DNA from: Buxus sempervirens
Taxonomy: Eukaryota; Streptophyta; Magnoliopsida; Buxales; Buxaceae
Reading direction: 5' to 3'
NCBI GenBank assembly: GCA_947561395.2
Contig: OX387193.1
Coordinates: 1,054,001-1,118,000, forward strand
Length of the DNA stretch: 64,000 bases
Shown: piece after piece, positions 1-9,400 of the stretch
How positions within the stretch are numbered: the stretch's first letter is position 1
Layout of the letters: each line of letters opens with the position of its first letter
Program-made: the position numbers and the translations under genes
Notes under the pieces: generated by a model
What the model was told of the DNA's origin: nothing
The model's input: the letters and a program-made list of their open reading frames with translations, nothing else
Databases searched by the model: none

Positions 1-471
1 AAATGAATTCTAGATTAAAAAATAAAGACGAAAGATGCTTCACATGATAATATCTCACAATCGCCTCATGAAATAGAAAAGAACATAGCAGCATCTATTC
101 GGCTTCTAGAGGAGTGCCCAAATTTTTTATTTCGAAAATTACGAGTGACTGGTCCCTCACAGAAACTGACTGATAATCTGAATATCAATCGCCTTCGTTC
201 ACGTGCTAATGGTGCCCAATAACAACAGTAGTACCTCTACCTCGATCAGCTCCCTCCTAATTATTGTCCTGTCCACCCCTTTCCGTCCTACAGCAGCCAA
301 CACATCTGATCCCATCCCAGGTTGCCATTTTATGGCCTGAAATTTTTCACCGCTTATATTTATGTCTCTCTCTCTCTCTCTCTCGCACCTACTCAGCCAA
401 CAGACAATTTCTCTCTTTCTCTTTCTCTGAGATTGAGAAGAACAAACGGCAGCATTACAGTGCGCCAAACC
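1..471 (+). promoter_or_regulatory. 5' flank and leader of the bHLH gene
   Basis: This stretch precedes the bHLH start codon. A TATA-like TATATTTAT lies at 355-363 and is followed at once by a CT run (about 366-384) and further pyrimidine-rich sequence typical of a plant 5' leader. ATGs at 264 and 322 lie upstream of the chosen start. The one at 322 is in frame but would add 50 low-complexity residues. I see nothing else in the first 260 bases. Confidence 0.45.
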
Positions 472-1929
472 ATGGAAGATAGAGTCTCTTCGTCTTCTTC
501 GTCCTCGCTGTTGCCCCTTTGTCTTGATACCCCAACGACTCTTCAGCAACGCCTTCAATATATCCTTCAAAACAGTCCCGACTGGTGGACGTACGCCATT
601 TTCTGGCGACCCTCCACCGACAACAATGAGCGCCTCATCTTAGCTTGGGATGATGGTCACTTCCAAGGTGCGAAGAGCAACCTGAGCGAGAACAACATCA
701 GGCCTACCCATCAGGAGTTTTGGTTTGACGCAGAACGGAAGAAGTTGATGAAAGGAATTCAAGCTCTAATCAACGAGAACCCTGCCATGGACGGGTCGAT
801 GGACGGAGATGTCACCGATGCGCAGATGTTTTACGTCGTCTCTATAACACGCTCTTTCTCCTTCGGAGAGGGAATACCTGGTAAGGCTTTTGATTCCGGT
901 GCTTATGTTTGGTTGGCCGGTGTTCAAGAGATTCACACGTATAATTGTGAGAGAGCTAAAGAAGCTCGAGCGCATGGAATCCAGACGTTGCTTTGTGTCC
1001 CAACATCAAGTGGGGTGCTTGAATTGGGTTCTGTAGATGTGATCAGAGAGAATTTGGCGTTAGTGCAGCAGGCCAAGTCTCTATTTGCGTCGGACCTTAT
1101 AATCTCGATGCCGAAGCAGCCAAGTGATGAACAGGGTGATATCCCCTTTCTTGATTCCGATCTTGAGTTTGCAGGTGCAGGTACAATTCCAGGAGTACAG
1201 CCAGGAAGTTCTCAAGATATGAAACAAAAACGAATGGAGGCAACGAAAGAGGAAGCCATTTTGGGCCACACGTCTTCAGTGGGTTCCGAGCGTTCGGACT
1301 CTGACGATCCTTTATTAGCCGCAGCTCTAGAGAAGAAGAGGCCAAGGAAGAGAGGACGGAAGCCCGGAAGCGGACGAGACGTTCCTCTGAACCACGTCGA
1401 GGCCGAGAGGCAGCGACGCGAGAAACTGAACCATCGGTTCTACGCCCTTCGCTCGGTGGTCCCCAACGTGTCTAGGATGGACAAAGCGTCGTTACTTGCG
1501 GATGCAGTAACCTATATTAGTGAGCTCAAGAGTAAGGTAGGAGAATTGGAGGACCAGCTTCAAAGAGACTCCAAAAAGGTAAAGCTGGAGGAAAGTGGTC
1601 TTGGCGACGGTCAAAGCACCACCACCAACACCACCGTCACTAGTGTTGAGACGGGTACAAGCTGGTGTAGATTAGGTGGCGGAGTGGGCATGGAAATAGA
1701 GGTGAAGCTTTTTGGTGCTGACGCAGTGATCCGGGTTCAGTCCGAGAATGTGGATCATCCCTCCGCCAGGCTAATGGACGCACTCCGGGACCTTGGATTT
1801 CAAGTCTATCAAGCGAGCGTGTCCAGCGTCAAAGAGCTTATGCTTCAAGATGTTGTGGCGAGTGTCCCCACAGGACTAAGAAATGATGATGCCTTGAAAG
1901 CTGCTCTTCTGAAAAGACTCACCAAGTGA
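472..1929 (+). CDS. MYC2/bHLH14-type bHLH transcription factor
   Basis: Intronless gene for a 485-residue nuclear transcription factor of the plant MYC (subgroup IIIe/d) type. Residues about 22-205 form the bHLH-MYC_N domain, with DWWTYAIFW at 37-45 and the [10 protein letters not shown] / GIPGKAF stretch that in MYC2 contacts JAZ repressors. A basic [14 protein letters not shown] segment leads into the bHLH. The basic region [16 protein letters not shown] starts at residue 308 and keeps the H, E and R residues that read E-box/G-box DNA. The helix-loop-helix ends near residue 355, and an ACT-like fold (EIEVKLFG onward) closes the protein. The family acts in jasmonate signalling; that role is inferred from the domains. 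The start at 472 has the good context ACCATGG and gives the family's usual N terminus. The single-exon structure also fits. Whether it activates (MYC2-like) or represses (JAM-like) cannot be read from sequence. Confidence 0.93.
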   Translation: MEDRVSSSSSSSLLPLCLDTPTTLQQRLQYILQNSPDWWTYAIFWRPSTDNNERLILAWDDGHFQGAKSNLSENNIRPTHQEFWFDAERKKLMKGIQALINENPAMDGSMDGDVTDAQMFYVVSITRSFSFGEGIPGKAFDSGAYVWLAGVQEIHTYNCERAKEARAHGIQTLLCVPTSSGVLELGSVDVIRENLALVQQAKSLFASDLIISMPKQPSDEQGDIPFLDSDLEFAGAGTIPGVQPGSSQDMKQKRMEATKEEAILGHTSSVGSERSDSDDPLLAAALEKKRPRKRGRKPGSGRDVPLNHVEAERQRREKLNHRFYALRSVVPNVSRMDKASLLADAVTYISELKSKVGELEDQLQRDSKKVKLEESGLGDGQSTTTNTTVTSVETGTSWCRLGGGVGMEIEVKLFGADAVIRVQSENVDHPSARLMDALRDLGFQVYQASVSSVKELMLQDVVASVPTGLRNDDALKAALLKRLTK

Positions 1930-1962
1930 TTTAGATCTTTCCAAAAAAAATGATTTAGATCT
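1927..1962. repeat. 12-bp duplication around TTCC-A8 at the bHLH stop codon
   Basis: TGATTTAGATCT (1927-1938) is repeated at 1951-1962, with only TTCCAAAAAAAA between. The left copy begins with the stop codon of the bHLH gene, so the event did not change the protein. The structure matches a target-site duplication around a nearly completely truncated poly-A retroposon. Confidence 0.6.
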
Positions 1963-2400
1963 AGCTGTGGCAGGAAAGTTAAGCCTTTTTTTTTTCTTTT
2001 CTTCCTTGTACATTTCTTTGTTCCTCTCTTGTTTATCTCGTGATCAGAATCGATCAGTTTTTGTTGATAAATAAGTTTAAGTTAGGTCCTCCATGGAAGT
2101 ATTATAGGTACCATGTTAACTTAGAATAACCACGTCGATGTGAGGTCATCTTAGCTTTCATTGGACACGTGAGAAAAGCACCACCTTACAAAGTCAGACT
2201 GAAGACAAAACAAAATGAGAGAATTGTCTCCCGTATGTTGTCATTTCCTTTTCACTTGACTTTAGGGTTAATTAACTGGCCGGCCTGTCAAGGAAAAACA
2301 CAGGCACGGCGGGCTAGCCGCGGGTGAGGGTCTTTTTTTTTTTTCTTTTTACAAAAAAATGAGAAAATAGTAAAAAACCCATAAAAAAATTTTTTTTATG
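1963..2400. other. bHLH 3' flank, no gene seen
   Basis: T-rich 3' flank of the bHLH gene. A GC-rich patch with GGCGGGCTAGCCGCGGGTGA lies near 2307-2327, followed by long T and A runs, including a palindrome of about seven A and eight T near 2382-2397. There is no coding signal. Confidence 0.4.
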
Positions 2401-2401
2401 T

Positions 2402-2450
2402 AGAAAACTATCCCAGGCTCGGGCTTCTTGCGGGCTTGGGATAGTTTTCT
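2402..2450. repeat. short perfect foldback
   Basis: AGAAAACTATCCCA (2402-2415) is inverted exactly at 2437-2450 (TGGGATAGTTTTCT), with a 21-base GC-rich loop. The two 14-bp arms are identical. It is the first of four hairpins in the next 500 bp. Confidence 0.65.
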
Positions 2451-2509
2451 GCAGAAAAAATAGTAAAAAAAAAGTTACTTACCTCGTAAACAGTGCCAAG
2501 ATGATGAAT

Positions 2510-2581
2510 TGCAAAATTGTTACTTGTGTCTATTATTGCTTGACTGTCCAAGCAATAATCGACTCAAGTAACACTTTTGCA
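2510..2581. repeat. foldback element, about 33-bp arms
   Basis: The arm TGCAAAATTGTTACTTGTGT... (2510-2542) is inverted at 2549-2581 (CAAGCAATAATCGACTCAAG...), with a loop of only six bases and a few mismatches. A near-perfect hairpin like this is typical of a small MITE. Confidence 0.65.
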
Positions 2582-2642
2582 ACTTCTATATAGACGTGAA
2601 TAGGCAAAAATGAAAAATGAAAAAAAAATTGATACTTTTGTA

Positions 2643-2730
2643 AGAGCCTTGTTCAGTGATTTGCTAACGATCGGACTCAAGTAGTACTGTGACTTTGCCA
2701 GTCATTAGCAAAATCACTAAACATGCCTCT
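2643..2730. repeat. foldback element, about 26-bp imperfect arms
   Basis: AGAGCCTTGTTCAGTGATTT (from 2643) is inverted as AAATCACTAAACATGCCTCT (to 2730), with several mismatches. The spacing and style resemble the hairpins on either side. Confidence 0.55.
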
Positions 2731-2768
2731 AAGAAGAAAATGAAGAAACCAAGAAAAAAAAATTCATA

Positions 2769-2915
2769 ACTTTCTTAGAGTTTTTCTATTAAAAGATTTG
2801 CCAATAGTCGGCCTAAGGAACACCCCCCCCCCCCCCCCCCCCCCCCCCCCCTTATAAGCATTTTGTTGAGTCTATCGCCCATTGGCCAAATCTTTAAACA
2901 AGACCCTAAGAAAGT
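2769..2915. repeat. foldback element with a 29-C tract in its loop
   Basis: The left arm (2769 to about 2810, starting ACTTTCTTAG) is inverted at about 2880-2915 (ending CTAAGAAAGT). The loop holds an uninterrupted run of 29 C at 2823-2851, which is rare in plant DNA. Its exact length may be an assembly estimate. Confidence 0.6.
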
Positions 2916-3487
2916 AATAGGAGATGAGAAAATGTGTGGTTTAGAATGCGAAGGGTTAGACCTACTTATAGAAAACCAAAAGTGGCTTTTTACCACATCT
3001 ACTTTCAAATATGACTATTATTTGACTGTTGGAAAGGTAGAAATGGTCATTTACAATCAATTACAAATATACCCCCCCTAATTTATTTTTTGGGGGGAGG
3101 GGTAAAATTGTTAAAAAAAAAAAATACTTGTAACACTTTCTTTGGGGTGAGGGAACAACTAGCCGTTTTTACGTGCCAGATAGGCCGCCATGCCAGGCGG
3201 GCCCCATAAGCAAGGCATGGCACGACATAGCTAGGGGCCACGAGCCCTACCGCACCGGTTGGATAAACAACCCTACTCGACTTGAACTTGAAATGGACAT
3301 ATGCGGTAACGAAAAACACATCTCGCCCGAATGGGCCAGTATTAAATTGACGCTACAAACGTGCATTTTAATTTTTAAGGCAAATACCCCTCAGTGTCCA
3401 TCACGTTGCTGTTGTTTCTCTTTCCATTCTTTGTTTATGATTTAAATGGTTGATGGGACTACTACTCGTGAGTGCGATTTGAAGTAA
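2916..3487. other. non-coding spacer
   Basis: AT-rich spacer with short C and G runs (about 3072-3102) and a 13-A tract (about 3111-3123). A GC-richer patch (3170-3270) contains short inverted words but no coding signal that I trust. Confidence 0.35.
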
Positions 3488-3820
3488 TGCATTGCAGACT
3501 GATTTGACTGTGAGATATTGCCAAGTGGAGCATCTCACCGTTTGAGGATGAAATCGTCTACCGCATGAACATGCGACAGACAATACCGCCCTCTCATAGT
3601 TCACATTTTTCAATGTGAGTTGTTTTTCACATTAAAAAATGTGAACTGTGAGATGGAGCGGCGGTATTGTCTGCCGCATGAACATGCGGCAGATGATTTC
3701 AACCCCACGGTCTATGTTTATTGAGGTGGGACCCACCTGACACATTTAAATAAATAAAAATAACATGACCGTGAGATGCTCACATGGCAGCATCTCACGG
3801 TCATTGCAGTCTGCAATGCA
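3488..3820. mobile_element. MITE with TGCATTGCAGACTG ends (outer element)
   Basis: The termini TGCATTGCAGACTG... (from 3488) and ...CAGTCTGCAATGCA (to 3820) are inverted copies. The arms continue inward through a second inverted block (GTGAGAT-TGCCA-GAGCATCTCAC). That inner block, GTGAGATGCTGCCA-TG-AGCATCTCACGG, recurs at about 45.0, 45.3, 46.1 and 49.3 kb. A second hairpin element (3546-3702) interrupts the left half. There is no coding capacity, so any movement would need a transposase supplied in trans. Confidence 0.65.
3546..3702. mobile_element. hairpin MITE nested in the outer MITE
   Basis: The left end GGATGAAATCGTCTACCGCA... (3546) pairs with the right end ...GGCAGATGATTTCAA (3702) over about 44 bp, down to GACAATACCGCC / GGCGGTATTGTC. 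The internal stretch carries a second inverted word, CACATTTTTCAATGTGA. Its position inside the outer MITE shows the order of insertion. The end motif GATGAAATCGTCT is shared with the MITEs at 44.9-46.2 kb. Confidence 0.65.
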
Positions 3821-4574
3821 TCAAGGCATTGCAGACAATATCATTCCATAAAATGATATCATCTACAGCCCCAACCCCCCAATAGTTGCTTGTCAATTGC
3901 AGTAAAAGAGACCAAAAAAAAAAAAAAAGTAAAAGTTTTGCAATTCTTAACAGGAGAGAGTAAAGTGAAAGGTTTTCTTTTTTCACACTTTTTTTTTTAT
4001 ACTACAATTGCTTGCTGGCTCCACCCGTTCAGTTTTGAAATTTGAATACAAGAGAGGGAAAAGTGAAAAGTGTTTTATTTTTTACTGCATTACTTCTCAA
4101 TGTTAGTTATAATGGAACTCTCTGGCGGATTCAACCGTAGATGATATCAATCGATCCAAGCAACTAATAACAAAGAAATGGGGTTCATGGTCCATTTACA
4201 TTAGTGCCCCATGGATTCAAGTGGCTTCAAAGAATTAAGGTTCGGGAGTTAAAAAGGACACTTAAATCTACAAGTATTTCACGTTTACTTACCCCTTGTA
4301 TTCTATATTATTTATACACATCATATATAGACATAACAAATGTATTAAGCTTTTTTGTCAAATATGCTCCAATTATTTTAGTTGTGGATTAACAACTAAT
4401 GGTATAGAGAGAATTTCTGGGGTTGGTCCCCATCATTCTTGAGAAAATTGAAAACAAAGGTTCGTACTACAGTGGAGTAAAAGAATAAAGGAAAAATAAA
4501 GAACTTCTGGAAAGAAAAAAAATCACATGGCTGTTTGCAATCGATGAATACGTACTCTCAAGAATTGAAGTGGA
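3821..4574. other. non-coding spacer
   Basis: AT-rich spacer. A poly-A run at about 3914-3927 is flanked by an 8-bp repeat AGTAAAAG (3901-3908 and 3928-3935), a possible small retroposon footprint. CAACCGTAGATGATATC near 4133-4149 matches the end of the MITE at 5497-5710. No gene is seen. Confidence 0.35.
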
Positions 4575-4814
4575 TTACAAAGCATATGTACCGGGTTGCC
4601 GGTCTGACATTCGCAGAACATTGACTACGGCGAACATATCCACCGCAAGTTGACCTACATGATTATCGAACTCCGTGTAGCAATCGTGGCCGCAGATCGC
4701 CCTGCCGGCATTCAAGATCATGTAACCCCACCTTTCGATTCTTGTCTGGGGGGGAGTGGACGGGCATGCTGGGGTAATCCATTGTAGGGAATGTGTGGTT
4801 GAAGACCAGATCAA
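4575..4814 (-). pseudogene. unidentified coding-like fragment
   Basis: On the minus strand an open stretch ends at 4575 and encodes a well-mixed sequence containing RWGYMILNAGRAICGHDC and FDNHVGQLAVDMFAVVNVLR. It looks like real protein rather than chance reading, but I do not recognise the family. It has no convincing start. Open segments in other frames continue to about 4980, as expected for a frameshifted gene or unrecognised exons. A MITE lies immediately upstream (5002-5154). Confidence 0.25.
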
Positions 4815-5001
4815 GAATCATTTGCCGGATCAGCTTCGAACGAATTGAGGAGACGCTTCGAGTTGTGACTTGTGAAACGGAAGCGAGCGTCGTCTGCCTT
4901 AACCTCGATTCTTTGGTATTCAAGGCCTGAGGAGTAATATATGGTGAAGTTTATTGTCATATGGATGATAACTGAGCCGGCTAGAACCGGAATGTGGCTT
5001 G

Positions 5002-5154
5002 TACAGCCTTTATCTACATTTTTATTTACAGCATTGAAGGAGTGTTGTTCAATGTGGGTCCTACACAGAAAAATAAAAACTAAAAAAATAGATGAACAAT
5101 AAGTGAACGGCATTTTATATATGTTGCAAATAACATTGTAGATAGAGGCTGCAT
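5002..5154. mobile_element. MITE, CAGCCTTTATCTACA family, copy 1
   Basis: The left end TACAGCCTTTATCTACATTT and the right end ...TGTAGATAGAGGCTGCA are imperfect inverted repeats. The body (GTTCAATGTGGGTCCTA, AAGTGAACGGCAT) is shared with the copy at 30477-30640, which shows that it is a dispersed family. Confidence 0.65.
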
Positions 5155-5290
5155 AGTCCCTCATTTGGGCTAGAACAAGGAAAATTCGAAAAGCCATTGA
5201 GCTGCGAATCAAGCTCTTGCAGCACGACAAGGTTGTTGCTGCTATTCTTTCCTCTTTCTTGAAATCCTTTATCTTTCTTTTACTGCCACA

Positions 5291-5313
5291 GAGAGAGAGA
5301 GAGAGAGAGAGAG
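5291..5313. repeat. (GA)n microsatellite
   Basis: About 11 uninterrupted GA units. The surrounding 5155-5496 has no other recognisable feature. Confidence 0.8.
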
Positions 5314-5496
5314 ATTTTCTTTGGTCCCAGAATCCGGTGATACCACCTGCTGGAGTTTGGGGGTATGCGCCCTCCTGCCACAGGCATTTATCCGTTCATT
5401 TCACGCCAATGGAAATGGTCTCCCTTTAACATCACTAGTGAGGTGCAGAACGTATAAGGGATAAGAAATTACTTAAAGGGTCTTTTGGAAAGAATG

Positions 5497-5710
5497 AGAT
5501 CATCTACAGTTGAATCCGTAAAAATAACTCACCCTTGCCTGTCACATATGCAAGCAAGAGTCCTGAAAATTTTTCTCTTCTCCATTAAAAAAATGAAAAA
5601 ATGTTTTTTCAGTTTTTCAAGACTCTTGCTTGCCACATAGGCAAACAAGGGTTGGCTACGGTTGAACCCGTGTAGTTGAACCCTTTTACGGGTTTAACCG
5701 TAGATGATTT
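5497..5710. mobile_element. hairpin MITE with GATCATCTAC ends
   Basis: AGATCATCTACAGTTGAATC (5497 onward) pairs with ...GGGTTTAACCGTAGATGATT (to 5710). The arms continue inward through CTTGCCTGTCACATATGCAA and TTGCTTGCCACATAGGCAAA. The element can fold along almost its whole length. The GATGAT ends resemble the inner MITE at 3.5 kb. Confidence 0.65.
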
Positions 5711-6425
5711 GATTCCCTTTTGAAAAGTGTAAAATAAAAGAAGACAAAATTACCCATGTAAATATATAATATAAAATGACAATAAAAGGTTTATTTTTGA
5801 AAATTAAGATATTTTGGCACACTTTCCAAAGTGGCTATTTGTTCTATATATAACTAGTCGAGTGCATGTGCATACTGCAGTATGAAGAAAGAGGTAAACA
5901 GAGATGAACCGTAATTTTTAAGAAAATTGAGGAAGTTCGACTAAGGACGGTTTTGGAAAGTGGCACGTTTTGGTTGGTGCACACCCCAAGAGAACACACC
6001 TCACGTTTTATATATACTAGCATTGGAGCCCGTGCTATCGCATGGGAAATTAGTTACAATAAGAGTTTATAAAAGACCATAATCATACCACGTAAGGCAT
6101 ATTCTTCGGTGGTTGAGCTGCATCCATGCCCGCTTTTGTTAGTAGGTGCGGTTCGCTTGGACTTTGGCTTGTGTAGTTCTACGCAGCACCTTTCCTGGTT
6201 CCGACCTATACAATCATCTTGATTGGATTGATTTGCATTGATTTCACACTGGCTAAACACTACTTCCAATTACTTTCTCTAAGAGTCCCGAATTAACCAA
6301 CAAGAAACAGTAACATATCCCGACACTATCTACTATCTCTAGCTCATACATGAACAAACATCAAAGGACCTCAAAGTAGCACGCACGCACACGCACACAA
6401 CACAGACCAGACTGAACGTGGCATC
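5711..6425. other. 3' flank of the RopGAP gene
   Basis: AT-rich DNA. A possible hairpin CCCGTGCTATCGCATGGG lies at about 6029-6046. The last few hundred bases before 6426 are probably 3' UTR of the minus-strand RopGAP gene. No separate gene is seen. Confidence 0.35.
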
Positions 6426-9400
6426 TCATACACACGCTTCTCCACCTTCTCCTCTAGTGTTTACCATCCCAAAGTCTTCAGATTTTTTAGCTGGCTTACT
6501 CAACTGAAACACAGGGTGCCTGCAAAGCTTCATCACTCCCCTTCTGAAACTTGTTCGATCCAATAACACTTCAGCATCACCACCTTTGTACCCATTTTTA
6601 CACCCGTTTCCCACAACTCCCGAGTCGTGCCCAAATGAAGTGCTCTTCCCATGAGTGGATTCATGTTCTTCTTTAACCCCAATGTTCTTCTCAAAGCTCC
6701 AAAACCTACTGTCCTTGTCACGCTCCAATCTGTCCATGGTGCTGGTACTGAGAAACTTATCTGTAACATGTCCATCATCAACAAAGTTATCAGGAGTTTG
6801 CTTGCAGCAGCCTGCACCGGCTCCCTCTGAATTTGATGAGTAAGGGTGGCCTCCGCTGCTGGGAGATTCTGAGCATGATGAAAACAACCTGGCCTTTGCA
6901 GCTGATACCTCCCTTTCTCGAAGGGTTTTTATTATCAGAGTTTTGAGGAAGTTCATAACTTGCACTGCATGAATCAACGCTGTTAAAGGATCAGCCATCT
7001 GCAAGAAAACAATCACAAAGTTGGTTGAGCCATCTAACAAGCTATTTTAAAAACATGAAAAACTCAGAGCTTGACAAACTTCCCAATTTGGAATGAATTC
7101 ACTACTTCATATTTCTCTCGAAATATGACTTTCATTATCCAAAAGAAAATAAAGTGTGACAACTGAAAATCGTCAGGACTGATAATATTTTAGCATACTA
7201 TACTTTATATGAGACCCATCAATATTTATGCTCTGAAATGCTAGCAATTGTGGCAAAACGCAGACAAGTACCAGATATTGATTTCAAGCATCCACATAAG
7301 AACAAAAAGTTATGAACCTGAGTCATATTGGGTGCAAAAACCATAGCTATGTTTCGTGCATTCATCTTGTTGTCATGCTCATGCTGCACAACATCTGCCA
7401 TCAAATTTATGGCCCAATCAAGCAATGCAGCTTCAATTGGTGGAAGTAACCTTACGAGTTGAGTGCACTCTTCTTCTGTATTGCAGTGCATCACCTGATC
7501 TGGTGTCAGGGAGTCGAGTACCCCAGTGGGAAGTTCTCTGAACCAGGCCTACAGAGCATCAAGTAAAGTCTTAAAACCATGCATACAAAGCACATAAAAC
7601 AATGACACTGAACCGATTTAGACAAAGAATCGCAAGATGAAAAAGGAACTGGTCAAAATCTTTTGAAACCCGACATAGAAATTCAATGATTTCATAAAGA
7701 AAACCTGATACTGTTAATGAGGAAAGCCTTAGCTAGGTGGATAAGAATAATGCGATAATTTGCGAAGCTTCTGAAGGATTTATATGTTAATTGGAAGTTG
7801 TACATAGTTAGGACTCGGTGATGAGAACATGACAGTGTGCATTCACTGCAGTTCCTTTGCTTCAATGGGACGTATGAAATGATGCACACATAAAAGATGC
7901 TTAAAACAACATTTTATCTGTTTATGCAATCACCATAGAGTAAACTTTTCCAATGGATACCTTTATCAAACCAGCCAGACAATGCACATCAATTCCATGG
8001 GGTATGACACCTTTGTTTAACTGGCCCCGGACATATTCCTCTTGGCTATTCTCAGCATTGATTCGGAAAATTCCTTCAGCCTTGAATCAAAACAAAATAT
8101 GAACATAATATCAGAGAAGTCAGTGAAACAGCAAAAGAAGCAATTACTTTGGGGGCTAGAAAATTAGAACCATACTTGAAGGCCTCCTTCCAAATATAAA
8201 CGCCTTTGCATCAACAGTAGGATTGTTGGCACACTGTTACCTCTGTGATCATAGGAACATTGCATAGACTCAGCAGAGACTCCAAAAACACTTGCACTAG
8301 ACAACACAAGAAGAGAACGATTAGTCAAGTAAGACGATAATCACCACAGAATGAGGATAGGAAGACAAATCAACTAAATTACACCATAAAAAGGCAAGAA
8401 CTAAAACATGAATCAAAAGATGATGTCTGTCTTATGACATTATTCGGCCCCCAGTAACTAATACACAGATCATTTGGATCAACAAGCATCATGCTCTCTT
8501 CTAATAACATTCCTAATTATATCGGCAGACCATACAGAAGACTGTCCCAAGTAACCACAAAAACTATTTATGAATCTGCATTTAGTTGTCATAAAAAGGA
8601 GAATTACTACACTTTCCCCTCAAGATTCATCAGTACTCACATACTTAAATCAATTCTCTCATGGACTGCTGCCAACTGACAGATCAGAACCAACCATCGG
8701 TTGACCAGCTTAGAGCAGCTCAGCAAAAGAGAAGCAGGTCAATCATGTACAATAAGCAAGACACCTGAAGGATTCAGGTATGAGTACTTCTAAGATGCTG
8801 GTTCAGTAGTATCTTTAGAAAAAGGTCATTAGAAATTATTCCACAAAAAATGAATCCAGAAAATAAAGAAAGAAAACTATGCAAATGAAGTAATTTAAAA
8901 AAAAAATCAAGCAGGTGAAAACCGGACAACCGACATTCTCCTCTCATTCTTATTGACAGCTGGATTTATTCTGTTTGATATATTAGTGGACACCGTCAAT
9001 CAAATCAGGGACTTCAGTACAGTCATAGTATCGGTGTTTAGGTACAGGGGTGGTTACCTAACCATCTGTTTATTACCACTCCAGTTGTTTATTACCACTC
9101 CAATTGGTTACCTAACTACTTGGATGATGCATGCATCATGTGTACTGCACCTTAGTGCACACACACACATGTACGTATTGAAGACTGCTTCTCAGCAAGC
9201 AAATTTTTATTTTTACATGAAGCCAAAAATAAACAAAATTAGAGAATATGATCACCACTTTATTGATGTCAGATTAGAGAATCTAAACTCTTTTGGAAAT
9301 CAAAGGCTCATACTTGTAGACTTTTATAGTACTCCATGGATCTGTATCCACTAGGATGTATTTCCCATTTTCGGGTGCTTAAAAATAGATACTAATCATA

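Noticed and set aside
264..482. 72-residue plus-strand frame in the bHLH leader
   Set aside because: Built from CT-repeat sequence, overlaps the leader, and has no protein-like composition.
5846..6046. Possible Helitron termini (CTATATATA.ACTAG with a CCCGTGC/GCATGGG hairpin)
   Set aside because: The motif is suggestive, but there is no TC/CTRR pair or second end and the AT-rich context makes chance likely.
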